Source: UBA9865 sp035647835
Lineage (GTDB): Bacteria > Bacillota > Dethiobacteria > Dethiobacterales > Dethiobacteraceae
Direction: 5' to 3'
DNA length: 16,034 bases
Assembly: GCA_035647835.1 (NCBI GenBank)
Contig: DASRMS010000112.1
Coordinates: forward strand, 1 to 16,034
Below the pieces are notes generated by a model, which did not search any database, was not told the DNA's origin, and saw only the letters and a list, made by a program, of their open reading frames with translations. This document shows positions 7,423-14,841 of this stretch, one piece after another. The position numbers were made by a program, and so were the translations under genes. How positions within the stretch are numbered: position 1 is the stretch's first letter; the number at the start of each line of letters is the position of its first letter.

Positions 7423-8511
7423 TTATTTTACTTCTATGGCTAGTAAACTTTTAACAGTAGTATTTTTGGGCAGACCCTCAAATATTACTGTGATTTCACC
7501 ACTGTCTCGAACATACACCAGCCCTTGGGCCAGATCTGCTTTGCTGATTTCCACTTCATAACCATCGGCTGCCGTTAACAGATACTGCTCACTAGCTGCC
7601 AATTGTACTTCAGCTAAAATATCTGTTAAAGCAATTCCTTCTTCTCCATCCTTAACGGTCACAGTAAAATATTTTAGCCCTTGTTCTACAGAAAAGATGC
7701 CAACTTCAGCTTTAGCTAGCCAGAGAATCTCTTTGACATGCATCCCCTTAGGCAGATTGGGTGAGAGATAAAGTGGTTTAGCCTCACCGGTAACTTTGAT
7801 ATAACCTTCCTCCAAGAACACTGCCGCTTTCTCATTCTTATCCAGACCATCACTGGCTTTCAAATAGACAGTCTCACCAGCGTCAGGCAGCGGCAGCTCA
7901 CTGCATAATACGGCCTGATCTGTGCTTTCATAATAAGTATAATCCTGCTGTTCCATGGTACTGGTCACAGTTTCCAAGAACATTAGTTTACTAAGAGGTT
8001 CAGCTACTGCTGCCTCAAGAATTTCTATCTTTACCAGATTTCGCACCCAGTACATGGAACGCTCTTCGGGAACAATGGCTCTAAGCGGCTTTGTTTTTTC
8101 TTGTAAGGGTTCACCGTCTATTTCATAGGCCAAAATGATATCCCGCGCTGCCAGAACTTCTTGAGGAACCTCCATCATATAACCATCGCCGGCGATAAAA
8201 CGAATGGCACTTAATTCTTTTTGCTGCAGCCCCAATTCCGCTAAGACGTCCGCAAATAAGGCACCTTTAACACTGTACTCATTTTCCTCACCAGATGAAC
8301 TGACAGAGACTACCTCTTTTTCTACGGGTGTTAATTCTTTTAACTCAGCCACAGTAATCTTGTGCTCGCCTAGCTCTGAACCAGCAATGACAATGGCTTC
8401 TTCCCCCTGCGGCGTGTCTTCCCCACCGCCAGGTGCAGGTTGATTGCTGCCACAAGCCGCAGTAAACAACAGCAGCAAGACTAAAGACAGCAAAAACAAG
8501 TTCTTTTTCAC
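7423..8511 (-). CDS. Lipoprotein with about three repeated Moco-like-fold modules
   Basis: I place the start at GTG 8511 (362 residues), because AGGAGGGG lies seven bases upstream and the protein then begins with a proper lipoprotein signal ending at Cys20 (TAAC). A longer frame to 8565 would put extra residues ahead of the signal. After a Gly/Pro-rich linker come three related segments: module 1 at about 38-165 (FIAGDGYMMEVPQEVL, then YEIDGEPL), a diverged module 2 at about 170-275 (VYLKASDGLDKNE), and module 3 at about 285-362 (GIALTDILAEV, TAADGYEVEI, YVRDSGEI). All look like cysteine-less versions of the sulfite-oxidase/Moco-binding fold. The gene begins one base after the stop of the FMN-protein gene. 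It is the largest surface protein of the operon and the best candidate for multivalent ligand capture. Confidence 0.8.
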   Translation of the reverse strand: MKKNLFLLSLVLLLLFTAACGSNQPAPGGGEDTPQGEEAIVIAGSELGEHKITVAELKELTPVEKEVVSVSSSGEENEYSVKGALFADVLAELGLQQKELSAIRFIAGDGYMMEVPQEVLAARDIILAYEIDGEPLQEKTKPLRAIVPEERSMYWVRNLVKIEILEAAVAEPLSKLMFLETVTSTMEQQDYTYYESTDQAVLCSELPLPDAGETVYLKASDGLDKNEKAAVFLEEGYIKVTGEAKPLYLSPNLPKGMHVKEILWLAKAEVGIFSVEQGLKYFTVTVKDGEEGIALTDILAEVQLAASEQYLLTAADGYEVEISKADLAQGLVYVRDSGEITVIFEGLPKNTTVKSLLAIEVK

Positions 8512-8512
8512 C

Positions 8513-9043
8513 TTAATTCCCCTCCTGATATTTTCTATAAGTGCTAAAAGCCTGATTAACACCATCTATAATCGCCTTGCTGGTAATAGTGGCTCCGGTT
8601 ACAGCTACTACTTCCTGCGCATTCTGAGCCGCTACTTTTGCCAAGCGTAAATCATGAGCTGTGTCTTTGCCGTTAAAGCGTTCTAAAAACCACTCTTCTG
8701 CTGCATATGCACCGTAAGTAGCACTTTCCTCGTGCGCTAAAATCGTGAGGTTTGCAAGTATACTTTTCTTGACATCCAGCTGCACACGAAGTTTAAGAGG
8801 ACCGTTATAGCCCATAGTTTCCACAATCAGCAGCAGCTCGGCAGGTTGATCGGTTTGGTCTGCAACTAAATAAACTTCTTTAATATTCCTTTCTTCTAAA
8901 TTTTTTTGCCTAGTGAGAGTCTCGGTATCCTGTAGACCTGCTGTAATGTATGCTGGGATCTTTTGACTTAGGTTAGGCAAAACAGCCCAAACCACAACAA
9001 CGAACACAACTGTAGCTACAAACCAACGATATTTTGTCTTAAT
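8513..9043 (-). CDS. Membrane-anchored covalent-FMN-binding protein
   Basis: The protein has an N-terminal membrane segment (about residues 6-24 from the chosen start) and an exported FMN-binding domain like those of RnfG/NqrC/NosR. The flavinylation motif TGATITS occurs near the C-terminus (149-155), and Thr152 would be linked to FMN by ApbE. A preceding segment (LAHEESATYGAYAAEEWF) is typical of the family. A TTG at 9109 gives a longer frame, but that lies upstream of the intrinsic terminator whose hairpin it would encode, so it is improbable. Downstream of the terminator, GGGGGTG (9056-9050) sits six bases before an in-frame ATT at 9043, giving 176 residues beginning (I/M)KTKYRW; GTG at 9052 is the alternative. 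It is the first gene under the Moco riboswitch. Confidence 0.8.
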   Translation of the reverse strand: MKTKYRWFVATVVFVVVVWAVLPNLSQKIPAYITAGLQDTETLTRQKNLEERNIKEVYLVADQTDQPAELLLIVETMGYNGPLKLRVQLDVKKSILANLTILAHEESATYGAYAAEEWFLERFNGKDTAHDLRLAKVAAQNAQEVVAVTGATITSKAIIDGVNQAFSTYRKYQEGN

Positions 9044-9049
9044 TAGGCA

Positions 9050-9056
9050 CACCCCC
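9050..9056 (-). promoter_or_regulatory. Ribosome binding site that points to an ATT start
   Basis: GGGGGTG, close to the consensus GGAGGTG, ends six bases before ATT at 9043. It overlaps the only in-frame GTG (9052), which itself lacks a good upstream site. This favours the rare ATT initiation codon for the FMN-binding protein gene. Confidence 0.5.
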
Positions 9057-9070
9057 GAGGTAGTGAAATC

Positions 9071-9097
9071 AAAAAACCTCTTCCCAAGGGAAGAGGT
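9071..9097 (-). terminator. Intrinsic terminator of the Moco riboswitch (attenuator)
   Basis: On the minus strand ACCTCTTCCC pairs perfectly with GGGAAGAGGT across a tiny loop, and six Ts follow. This is a textbook Rho-independent terminator, placed about 35 bases after the riboswitch aptamer and about 28 bases before the first gene. It should stop transcription when the aptamer is in its ligand-bound (or OFF) state. I cannot resolve the anti-terminator pairing by eye. Confidence 0.9.
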
Positions 9098-9130
9098 AAA
9101 AATAGGCAAGTCAAAATAAACTTGATTGTT

Positions 9131-9225
9131 CTCCTTTCCACTGGGAGGCTGTACCGTTTCCTGTACAACCCTAAACGGTTTATGCTCATAGGTTTCCCCT
9201 TAGATGACATAAACTCGGAGTCACT
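9131..9225 (-). promoter_or_regulatory. Moco (molybdenum cofactor) riboswitch aptamer
   Basis: The leader RNA carries blocks I associate with the Moco motif: GACTCCGAG near the 5' end, GGGGAAACCT in the middle, and GCCTCCCAGTGG followed by AAAGGAG at the 3' end. Pairings visible by hand: CTCC with GGAG (P1), GTTTATG with CATAAAC (7 bp), an inner stem TCAT/ATGA plus AGG/CCT capped by a GGAAA loop, and GGTTGTAC with GTACAGCC (8 bp) with loop AGGAAACG. The inner stem corresponds to the P3 reported to mark Moco rather than tungsten-cofactor variants. Position is decisive: it lies between a promoter and a terminator, ahead of an operon ending in mobB and moeA. Family identity is from memory of the motif. 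Confidence 0.82.
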
Positions 9226-9283
9226 ATTCTTTTATTGTAACCTAGCTGCAGGCTGTTAAAAGCACTACATTTCTATACTTTAC

Positions 9284-9310
9284 ATTATAGTTTTAGGGCT
9301 ACTTTGTCAA
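9284..9310 (-). promoter_or_regulatory. Sigma-70/SigA-type promoter for the Moco operon
   Basis: TTGACA (9310-9305) is a perfect -35. The -10 is TATAAT (9289-9284) at 15 bases, or TAATGT (9287-9282) at the usual 17 bases. The transcript would start near 9275, about 50 bases before the aptamer. Confidence 0.65.
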
Positions 9311-9323
9311 CTATCATTTACCC

Positions 9324-9896
9324 TTATGACACCAAGCTAGCAGACACGCGCTGGAAATCCTCTACTAAAATGTCTGCTTTAACTGTGCCCCGCAAAACTG
9401 CTGCCGGATGATAGGTGGGATAGATCCTATAGCCACTGCCCTCAAACCACTTACCGCGCACATCAGCAAGCCGTACTTTGGGCTCCAGTAAGTTATGCAC
9501 AGCTACCAGTCCCAAACAGACTACCACTTGAGGGCGGATGATAGCCAATTGTTGTTTGATGATCGGCTGACAAGCAGTTAGTTCTTTTTTATATGGATTA
9601 CGATTCTTGGGAGGGCGGCATTTACATGATCCCGTAATATAAACATCCTCGCGCTTAATGCCGGCTTGAGCCAACAGTGTTGTTAGCAGTTCTCCGGCAC
9701 GTCCCACAAATGGTCTGCCAAGCTCGTCTTCTTTGGCTCCCGGAGCTTCGGCCAGAAGAAAAATTTTCGCCTGCGGGTCACCTTCTCCGAAAACAAGTTT
9801 GTTACGATCTTTGCCTAGCACACAGGCTCGACAGGTTTCACTTAATGCCAATAAATCCTGCAGCGTTTTTGTTTCTTTGATTTTTGCTTCTTCCAC
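9324..9896 (-). CDS. Family-4 uracil-DNA glycosylase (Fe-S type)
   Basis: The enzyme removes uracil from DNA to begin base excision repair. The 190 residues match the type-4 family in length and motifs: AEAPGAKEDELGRPFVGRAG at 49-68 (uracil pocket and the GEAPG-like motif), KCRPPKNRNP at 92-101, and the distal YHPAAVLR motif. Four cysteines fit the 4Fe-4S ligand pattern: C22, C25, C93 and C109, the last two 16 residues apart; C91 is an extra. The start is GTG with AGGAG nine bases upstream. It follows dnaE in the same direction, separated by a hairpin, so it may be partly independent. The Moco-operon promoter begins within 20 bases of its stop. Confidence 0.93.
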   Translation of the reverse strand: MEEAKIKETKTLQDLLALSETCRACVLGKDRNKLVFGEGDPQAKIFLLAEAPGAKEDELGRPFVGRAGELLTTLLAQAGIKREDVYITGSCKCRPPKNRNPYKKELTACQPIIKQQLAIIRPQVVVCLGLVAVHNLLEPKVRLADVRGKWFEGSGYRIYPTYHPAAVLRGTVKADILVEDFQRVSASLVS

Positions 9897-9960
9897 TACT
9901 GCTAACTCCTTTGTTTTGGACTTGCTAAGTTATTTCGACATCAGGCTTTATTCTCCTGTT

Positions 9961-9995
9961 AAAAAAGCAAGCGCTTTTCAATTTTAGCTTGCCTG
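9961..9995 (-). terminator. Probable intrinsic terminator after dnaE
   Basis: On the minus strand GCAAGC pairs with GCTTGC across a loop of about 14 bases and is followed by six Ts. The stem is short, so it could be a partial terminator letting some readthrough into the uracil-DNA glycosylase gene. No strong promoter for that gene was seen in the rest of the 143-base gap. Confidence 0.5.
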
Positions 9996-10039
9996 CTTTT
10001 TATACCAATTTCATTAGCCGCTTGCTAAGAGGAAATGAG

Positions 10040-13000
10040 CTAATTTTGTAGGCAGTAAGACCACAAAGGCAGTGCCTGCTGCACAATAATGGCATCACCG
10101 TCGGTGGTCGTATGTCCTGTTAACACCAGCAAATCTTCATTCAGGCTGTATAGTAGGCGTTTATAAACATCTGGGTAAAAGATAGCCTCCGCAAAACCGC
10201 TTTCGTCTGACAAAAGGAGTGTTAGCATGACACCGCCTTTTTTCAGACGTCGCCGTGAACGGGCCAGAACAGCCGCCGCTACCGTAACCTCCTGACCAGC
10301 CGGTCTAAAAGACAGTTCCTGCAGCTGCAAATAGTGGCCGTGCTTTAATTGGGAGCGATAAGGTTGTAGGGGGTGTTGTGATAAACTTAAACCTAAGGTT
10401 TCCGCCTCTGCCGTTATCACCTCAGCGGCACTAAAGTCTGGTAAAGACGGCAGCGTATTCTCCTCTGTCAGCCAAGGCCACAAGCTTAATTGACCCGGTT
10501 GACGATCTGTCCACTTCAGCACATGGTCCAGGGCAGCGAGTGCCTGACGACGATTTAACCCTAACCCCGCCAGACCACCGGCTTTAACTAAATTAGCCAG
10601 TGCTTTACGGCGTAGAGCTGAACGCCCCACCCGCTGACAGAAATCCTGCAGTGAAGTATACGGCTCATGGGCCCGGGCGTCGATAATAGTCGCTGCACCC
10701 CGCGCACCTAAATCTCGAACTAAAGATAGGGCGGCGCGAATAGCGCTGCCTTCCGGTTGAAAAGTTATCTCGCTGTAGTTAACATGAGGTGGTAAAATCT
10801 CAATACCGCGGCGACGAGCTTCATGAATATAGACCGCTGAACCGTAGTAACCAAAACCGGCAGAAAGTAGAGCCGCATAATATTCTACTGGATAATGCTG
10901 TTTGAGATATGCTGTCCAGTAGGAGAATAAAGCATAGGCTGCAGAATGTGCTTTATTAAAACCATAACCTGCAAAACGGCACAAATGATCAAAGATATCT
11001 CCAGCGTCTTTGGTGCTGAAGCCTTTTTGCACCGCCCCAGTAATAAATTTTAGGCGGTGCACTTCCTGTAATGAAGGTGCCCGACGTCCCATTTCCCGCC
11101 GCAATTGATCTGCTTCTCCGGCTGTATAGCCGCCTACTGCACAGGCAATCCGCATTACTTGTTCCTGATAAAGTACTACACCATGTGTTTCAGCCAGTAT
11201 CTCAGCAAGTGCAGGGTGTAAATAAGTGGTTTCTTCCTGACCACGCTGACGCGCCACAAAGGTTTCCACCATTCCGCTTTCCCAAGGGCCAGGACGGTAG
11301 AGTGACAGTAGATGAATCAGATCCTCCAAACGTTCTGGCACCAGCAGGCGTAAAACACGACGCATGCCGGCACTTTCCAACTGAAAACAACCCAGGCTTT
11401 CACCTCGGCGCAGCATGGCAAAGGTTGCTTGATCATCAGTGACGATCTTTTCCACTGTGGGCGCACCACCATGACGAGCAGCCACTGACGCTAAAGTATC
11501 ATGAATAATCGTTAGATTACGTGAGCCCAAAACATCAAGCTTGAGAAAACCCATCGCCTCCACATCATCTTTATCCCATTGTGTCAGTACTTCCCCTGCT
11601 GGGCCGCGGCAAAGGGGGGCGGCTTCAGCCAAATCTGCCAGGCCCAGAATAACGCCACTGGCATGAGTGGAAAGATGACGGCACAAACCTTCCAGCCGCC
11701 GGGCCCCCACTAAAATAGCTTGCGCCGTCTCATCGCGCAAGCGTGCCTGCTGAAATTCCGGAAACTGTCTTAAGGCGGCCTCAATACCGCCTTGATCGGA
11801 ATAATGGGGCAGCGCTTCAGCCACAGCCGATACTTTGTCACCGCTGGCATCTAGGATCTTCCCCACTTCCCGCACTGCTGCCCGGGCACCCAGGGTACTA
11901 AACGTACTCACCTGTGCCACCCTACCCTCGCCGTAACGGCTGCGCAAATAGTCTAAAAGCTCACCGCGACGCCGTTGACATACATCGATATCAATATCAG
12001 GAAATTCTACCCGATCTTCACTGATAAAACGTTCAAAATAGAGTCCATGTGCTAAAGGATCGACTTGAGTTATGCCCAGCAAATAGGCTACTAAACTACC
12101 ACCGGCTGAACCGCGCCCCGGTCCTACTGGAATTCCTGCTCTCCGGGCATAATTGACTAAATCTTGCACAATTAAAAAGTAAGCAGCCAGACCCTTAGGC
12201 AAAATCACGGCTAATTCCCGTTCTAAACGCCGCAGCGCCACCTCTGCTCTCAGTCCGGTACGCTGCAGTCCCTCACGGCATAAACGTGGCAAGGCACTTT
12301 CCGCCGCTTCATCGTTTGGCAGGTGAAAGGTTGGTAAATGTCTGCCTTCCCGCTGCAAAACAAAGCTGCACTTTTGTGCTAAAAAGAGAGTAGTATCACA
12401 GGCTTGAGGAAAGCTGGCAAAGCGGCGCCACATTTCTGCTGGTGTCGCTAAATGATAGTTGGAGCCAGGCAAAAAGGCCTGCCTAGCACCCGCCAGCGGT
12501 TTACCAGTGCGAATACAATTTACCATCCAAAAAATACTTTCCTCACCAGATAAAACATAATGCACATTTTGCGAGGCCAGCAAGGAAACACCTTGGGTCT
12601 GCGCCAGTGCTGCTAACTGCTGGTTAAAACGGGATGTTCCCGGCAAACCAGTATCTGCAAGGGCCAAATATAATTCTGCAGCAAAAATAGGCTGCAACAT
12701 TGTCAGTGCTTTTTCTACAGTATTTAAGGAAAAACTTTGATAACTGGGATGTAAAACAAGTGACAGCCCCTCGTAATGATCTGCCAGTTCCTGTGGCTCC
12801 AGCCACGCTTTGGCTGGTTGGGATAATTGACAGCCGTTGATGAGACGCAGCAGATTGCCCCAGCCTGTTTTATTACGCACCAGCAGCACTACAGGCAAAC
12901 CTGAACTAAGATTTAACTCTACGCCCAAAATTGGCTGCAGACCATGTTGTAGTGCTAACTGTGTAAAACGTACTGCACCATGCACAACGCCATAATCAGT

Positions 13001-13114
13001 TAACGCCACGGCCGGCATGCCCAGCTCCTTTGCACGCAGCACCAATTCTTCCAAACGGCAGGCACTGCGCAGAAAACTATACTCACTATGCACTCGCAAA
13101 TGCACAAAGGACAT
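10040..13114 (-). CDS. dnaE: DNA polymerase III alpha subunit, DnaE type
   Basis: This is a C-family replicative/repair DNA polymerase. From ATG at 13114 (supported by GGGGTGAT just upstream; a TTG at 13135 is less likely) it has 1024 residues, shorter than the roughly 1,100-1,160 of standard DnaE. Domains in order are: PHP (about 1-200), palm/thumb with GRGSAGGS at 333-340, catalytic PDIDID at 372-377 (Asp375, Asp377), the third Asp527 in KLDVLG, fingers including LSLYRPGP, YGFNKAHSAAYA at about 717-728, helix-hairpin-helix near 835-855, and an OB fold (about 942-1018). The chain ends there, so the C-terminal tau-binding region is missing. PHP metal residues are changed: HLRVH where active forms have HxH, and TDY where they have TDH. 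PHP nuclease activity is therefore unlikely. It may be a second, repair-type DnaE. Confidence 0.93.
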   Translation of the reverse strand: MSFVHLRVHSEYSFLRSACRLEELVLRAKELGMPAVALTDYGVVHGAVRFTQLALQHGLQPILGVELNLSSGLPVVLLVRNKTGWGNLLRLINGCQLSQPAKAWLEPQELADHYEGLSLVLHPSYQSFSLNTVEKALTMLQPIFAAELYLALADTGLPGTSRFNQQLAALAQTQGVSLLASQNVHYVLSGEESIFWMVNCIRTGKPLAGARQAFLPGSNYHLATPAEMWRRFASFPQACDTTLFLAQKCSFVLQREGRHLPTFHLPNDEAAESALPRLCREGLQRTGLRAEVALRRLERELAVILPKGLAAYFLIVQDLVNYARRAGIPVGPGRGSAGGSLVAYLLGITQVDPLAHGLYFERFISEDRVEFPDIDIDVCQRRRGELLDYLRSRYGEGRVAQVSTFSTLGARAAVREVGKILDASGDKVSAVAEALPHYSDQGGIEAALRQFPEFQQARLRDETAQAILVGARRLEGLCRHLSTHASGVILGLADLAEAAPLCRGPAGEVLTQWDKDDVEAMGFLKLDVLGSRNLTIIHDTLASVAARHGGAPTVEKIVTDDQATFAMLRRGESLGCFQLESAGMRRVLRLLVPERLEDLIHLLSLYRPGPWESGMVETFVARQRGQEETTYLHPALAEILAETHGVVLYQEQVMRIACAVGGYTAGEADQLRREMGRRAPSLQEVHRLKFITGAVQKGFSTKDAGDIFDHLCRFAGYGFNKAHSAAYALFSYWTAYLKQHYPVEYYAALLSAGFGYYGSAVYIHEARRRGIEILPPHVNYSEITFQPEGSAIRAALSLVRDLGARGAATIIDARAHEPYTSLQDFCQRVGRSALRRKALANLVKAGGLAGLGLNRRQALAALDHVLKWTDRQPGQLSLWPWLTEENTLPSLPDFSAAEVITAEAETLGLSLSQHPLQPYRSQLKHGHYLQLQELSFRPAGQEVTVAAAVLARSRRRLKKGGVMLTLLLSDESGFAEAIFYPDVYKRLLYSLNEDLLVLTGHTTTDGDAIIVQQALPLWSYCLQN

Positions 13115-13153
13115 TTTATCACCCCAGTAGTCCAAACATATGTTCGTAATGCT

Positions 13154-13182
13154 ATTATAACCGGTGGTGACGAATTTTACAA
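13154..13182 (-). promoter_or_regulatory. Promoter of dnaE
   Basis: TTGTAA (13182-13177) and a perfect TATAAT (13159-13154) are separated by 17 bases. The start would be near 13147, leaving a leader of about 33 bases. It lies just after the hairpin that ends the upstream unit. Confidence 0.7.
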
Positions 13183-13230
13183 CTGGGGCCTGACTAATGC
13201 AATCAGCGCCTCGCCAAACAAACTTCTATT

Positions 13231-13280
13231 AAAAAAGCAGCCCCAAGTCCTTACCCACAGGGACTTTAAGCTGCTTTTGT
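13231..13280 (-). terminator. Strong hairpin terminator after the MBL-fold hydrolase gene
   Basis: On the minus strand AAAAGCAGC pairs with GCTGCTTTT, with a 4-base internal mismatch and then AGTCC/GGACT around a 10-base loop; six Ts follow. The hairpin separates the cobO-MBL unit from dnaE. Confidence 0.8.
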
Positions 13281-13334
13281 CTAAATAACACTCAAGGATA
13301 AGATTTTTACAATCCGGCAAAAAATCAATGTTGA

Positions 13335-14225
13335 TTATACGGCCTGCCAGAGCATTTTACCGTCCACAAAGCTGTAAGCTACTTGGTTAGTTTGATGAAG
13401 ATGGGAAAGACAAGCGGTGATGGTACTAAAGTTAAGGACATACTGGATAGCATCAAATCTTCGTTTAGTAGTTGTAATATAGTAAGCTAAAATTTCTTCC
13501 CGCGTTAGGGGCTCTTTTTGAATAAAAGTAAGGATTTGGGCCAGTGTTTTCTCTATGGCGGCGATGTTTTTAGTAATGATTTCTGAGGTGTCGCTTGTTA
13601 CCTCGCCATGGGCAGGTACATAATACTGAAAGCTGCTGTGCTGTAATTTTATTAGTGTCTGTAAGGCCGCAGAAACGTCAGCAGTGTAGGACATGTTAAA
13701 CTTGTCCAAGATCAGCTCGCCAACATAAGCATCACCGCAAAAGCAAACCCCATCTGCTGTCAGGACGCCAATTTGACCGGGGCTATGTCCTGCCAGATCA
13801 AGGATTTCTAGATCAATACCGAGCATAGTACAAGGCCCTGTTTCTAGTACCTGCTCGACAGGAGAGGCGGGAGCCATCAGAAAATGAGATTTTAATTCAT
13901 TTACAGGTGCAGCAGAAAAAAGGTAAAAGGGCTCCAGCTTTGTGTTTTCAATTAATGCTTTTTCCAGTTGTGAAGCACATACTATGGCACCGGCTTCACG
14001 CAACGGGGCGTTGCCACCACAATGATCAGCATGAGAATGGGTATTGATAATAGCCTTAACCCGTAGTCCGGCCTGCTGCAGACAGTGAAGGATTTGCTGG
14101 CCAACCCCTTTGTCCAAACCAGTATCAATCACGATACAATCATTTGCCTTGATTAACACACCAATATTAACCGGACTAGGTATATAGTAGGTCTTACCGC
14201 TTACTTGTTTTAAGGTTAAGCTCAT
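13335..14225 (-). CDS. Metallo-beta-lactamase-fold hydrolase
   Basis: The 296 residues show a complete dinuclear zinc site of the MBL superfamily: THSHADH at 62-68 (His63, His65, Asp67, His68), His147 in AGHSPG, Asp165 in CGDAY and His206 in PAHGE. After about residue 215 a C-terminal helical/winged-helix domain follows, as in LACTB2- or glyoxalase-like members. The substrate cannot be told from sequence. It begins 85 bases after cobO in the same direction with no obvious terminator between them, so it may be read from the cobalamin-riboswitch promoter. The ribosome binding site GAGGG lies six bases from the ATG. A role linked to corrinoids is inference from position only. Confidence 0.85.
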   Translation of the reverse strand: MSLTLKQVSGKTYYIPSPVNIGVLIKANDCIVIDTGLDKGVGQQILHCLQQAGLRVKAIINTHSHADHCGGNAPLREAGAIVCASQLEKALIENTKLEPFYLFSAAPVNELKSHFLMAPASPVEQVLETGPCTMLGIDLEILDLAGHSPGQIGVLTADGVCFCGDAYVGELILDKFNMSYTADVSAALQTLIKLQHSSFQYYVPAHGEVTSDTSEIITKNIAAIEKTLAQILTFIQKEPLTREEILAYYITTTKRRFDAIQYVLNFSTITACLSHLHQTNQVAYSFVDGKMLWQAV

Positions 14226-14310
14226 CGTCTTCCCTCACTTTAAGTCGCCTGCTCTACTATTAAGGCTATTTAGGTTACTATGTACAACAATTTCTTTTAG
14301 ATCGAGCTGC

Positions 14311-14841
14311 TTAATACTCCACGCCCGGTTGTGCTTTGATACCCGCTTGATAATGATGCTTGATTTCCTTGACCTCACTGACTAGATCAGCCGCTTCAAT
14401 AATGGACTCACAAGCATAACGCCCAGTTAGGACGACATTAGCATGCCGGGGACGAGCTTTAAGCATGGCTAAAACATCATCAAGTTCAAGCAAATCGTTA
14501 TAGAGGGCGAAATTTATTTCATCAAAAATAACCAGGTCGTATTCACCCGACAGTAGTGCTTCCTTACCTTGAGTAAAGACATTGGCGGCATCAGTATAAT
14601 CAGCTTGTTCAAAATCACCATGTTTACGAAAACGGCTGCGTTCTGACTGCAAAACTGTCATATTGGGTAAAAACTTACGAATCCCTTGTATTTCACCGTA
14701 AGTAGGATCACTTTTACGAAACTGCACCATAAATATTTTTTCACCATGACCGCTAGCGCGTAAAGCTAAACCAAGTGCTGAGGTTGTTTTCCCTTTCCCA
14801 TTGCCAGTATACACCATCACAATGCCTTGTCTGTCTTTCAT
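14311..14841 (-). CDS. cobO: Corrinoid adenosyltransferase (CobA/CobO/BtuR family)
   Basis: The enzyme transfers adenosyl from ATP to the cobalt of reduced corrinoids, completing adenosylcobalamin. The start is set at ATG 14841 because GAGGTG lies six bases upstream, giving 176 residues, the usual length; a longer frame from 14871 would contain that site. Motifs seen (numbered from 14841) are: the unusual P-loop GNGKGKTTSALG at 13-24, KIFMVQF near 35-41, a Walker-B-like LVIFDEIN at 103-110, and VVLTGRYA at 136-143, all typical of CobO. It is controlled by the cobalamin riboswitch upstream, consistent with feedback by the product. The C-terminus ends QPGVEY, matching the family end. Confidence 0.95.
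   Translation of the reverse strand: MKDRQGIVMVYTGNGKGKTTSALGLALRASGHGEKIFMVQFRKSDPTYGEIQGIRKFLPNMTVLQSERSRFRKHGDFEQADYTDAANVFTQGKEALLSGEYDLVIFDEINFALYNDLLELDDVLAMLKARPRHANVVLTGRYACESIIEAADLVSEVKEIKHHYQAGIKAQPGVEY

Noticed and set aside
8512..8565. Longer N-terminus for the triple-module lipoprotein
   Set aside because: It would overlap the FMN gene and place 18 residues before a normal lipoprotein signal; GTG 8511 has an ideal ribosome binding site.
9071..9097. The perfect inverted repeat as a mobile-element end or CRISPR repeat
   Set aside because: It occurs once, is followed by a T-run and sits after a riboswitch, so a terminator explains it.
9131..9225. Cobalamin or thiamine riboswitch ahead of the ECF operon
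   Set aside because: It shares GGGA and CAGTGG fragments with B12 RNAs but lacks the B12 box and the CCGCAACTG block seen at 15145-15160, and no TPP core (CUGAGA/ACCUGA blocks) is seen.
11071..11442. Plus-strand frame inside dnaE
   Set aside because: The dnaE catalytic region covers it; no start site or domain is seen.
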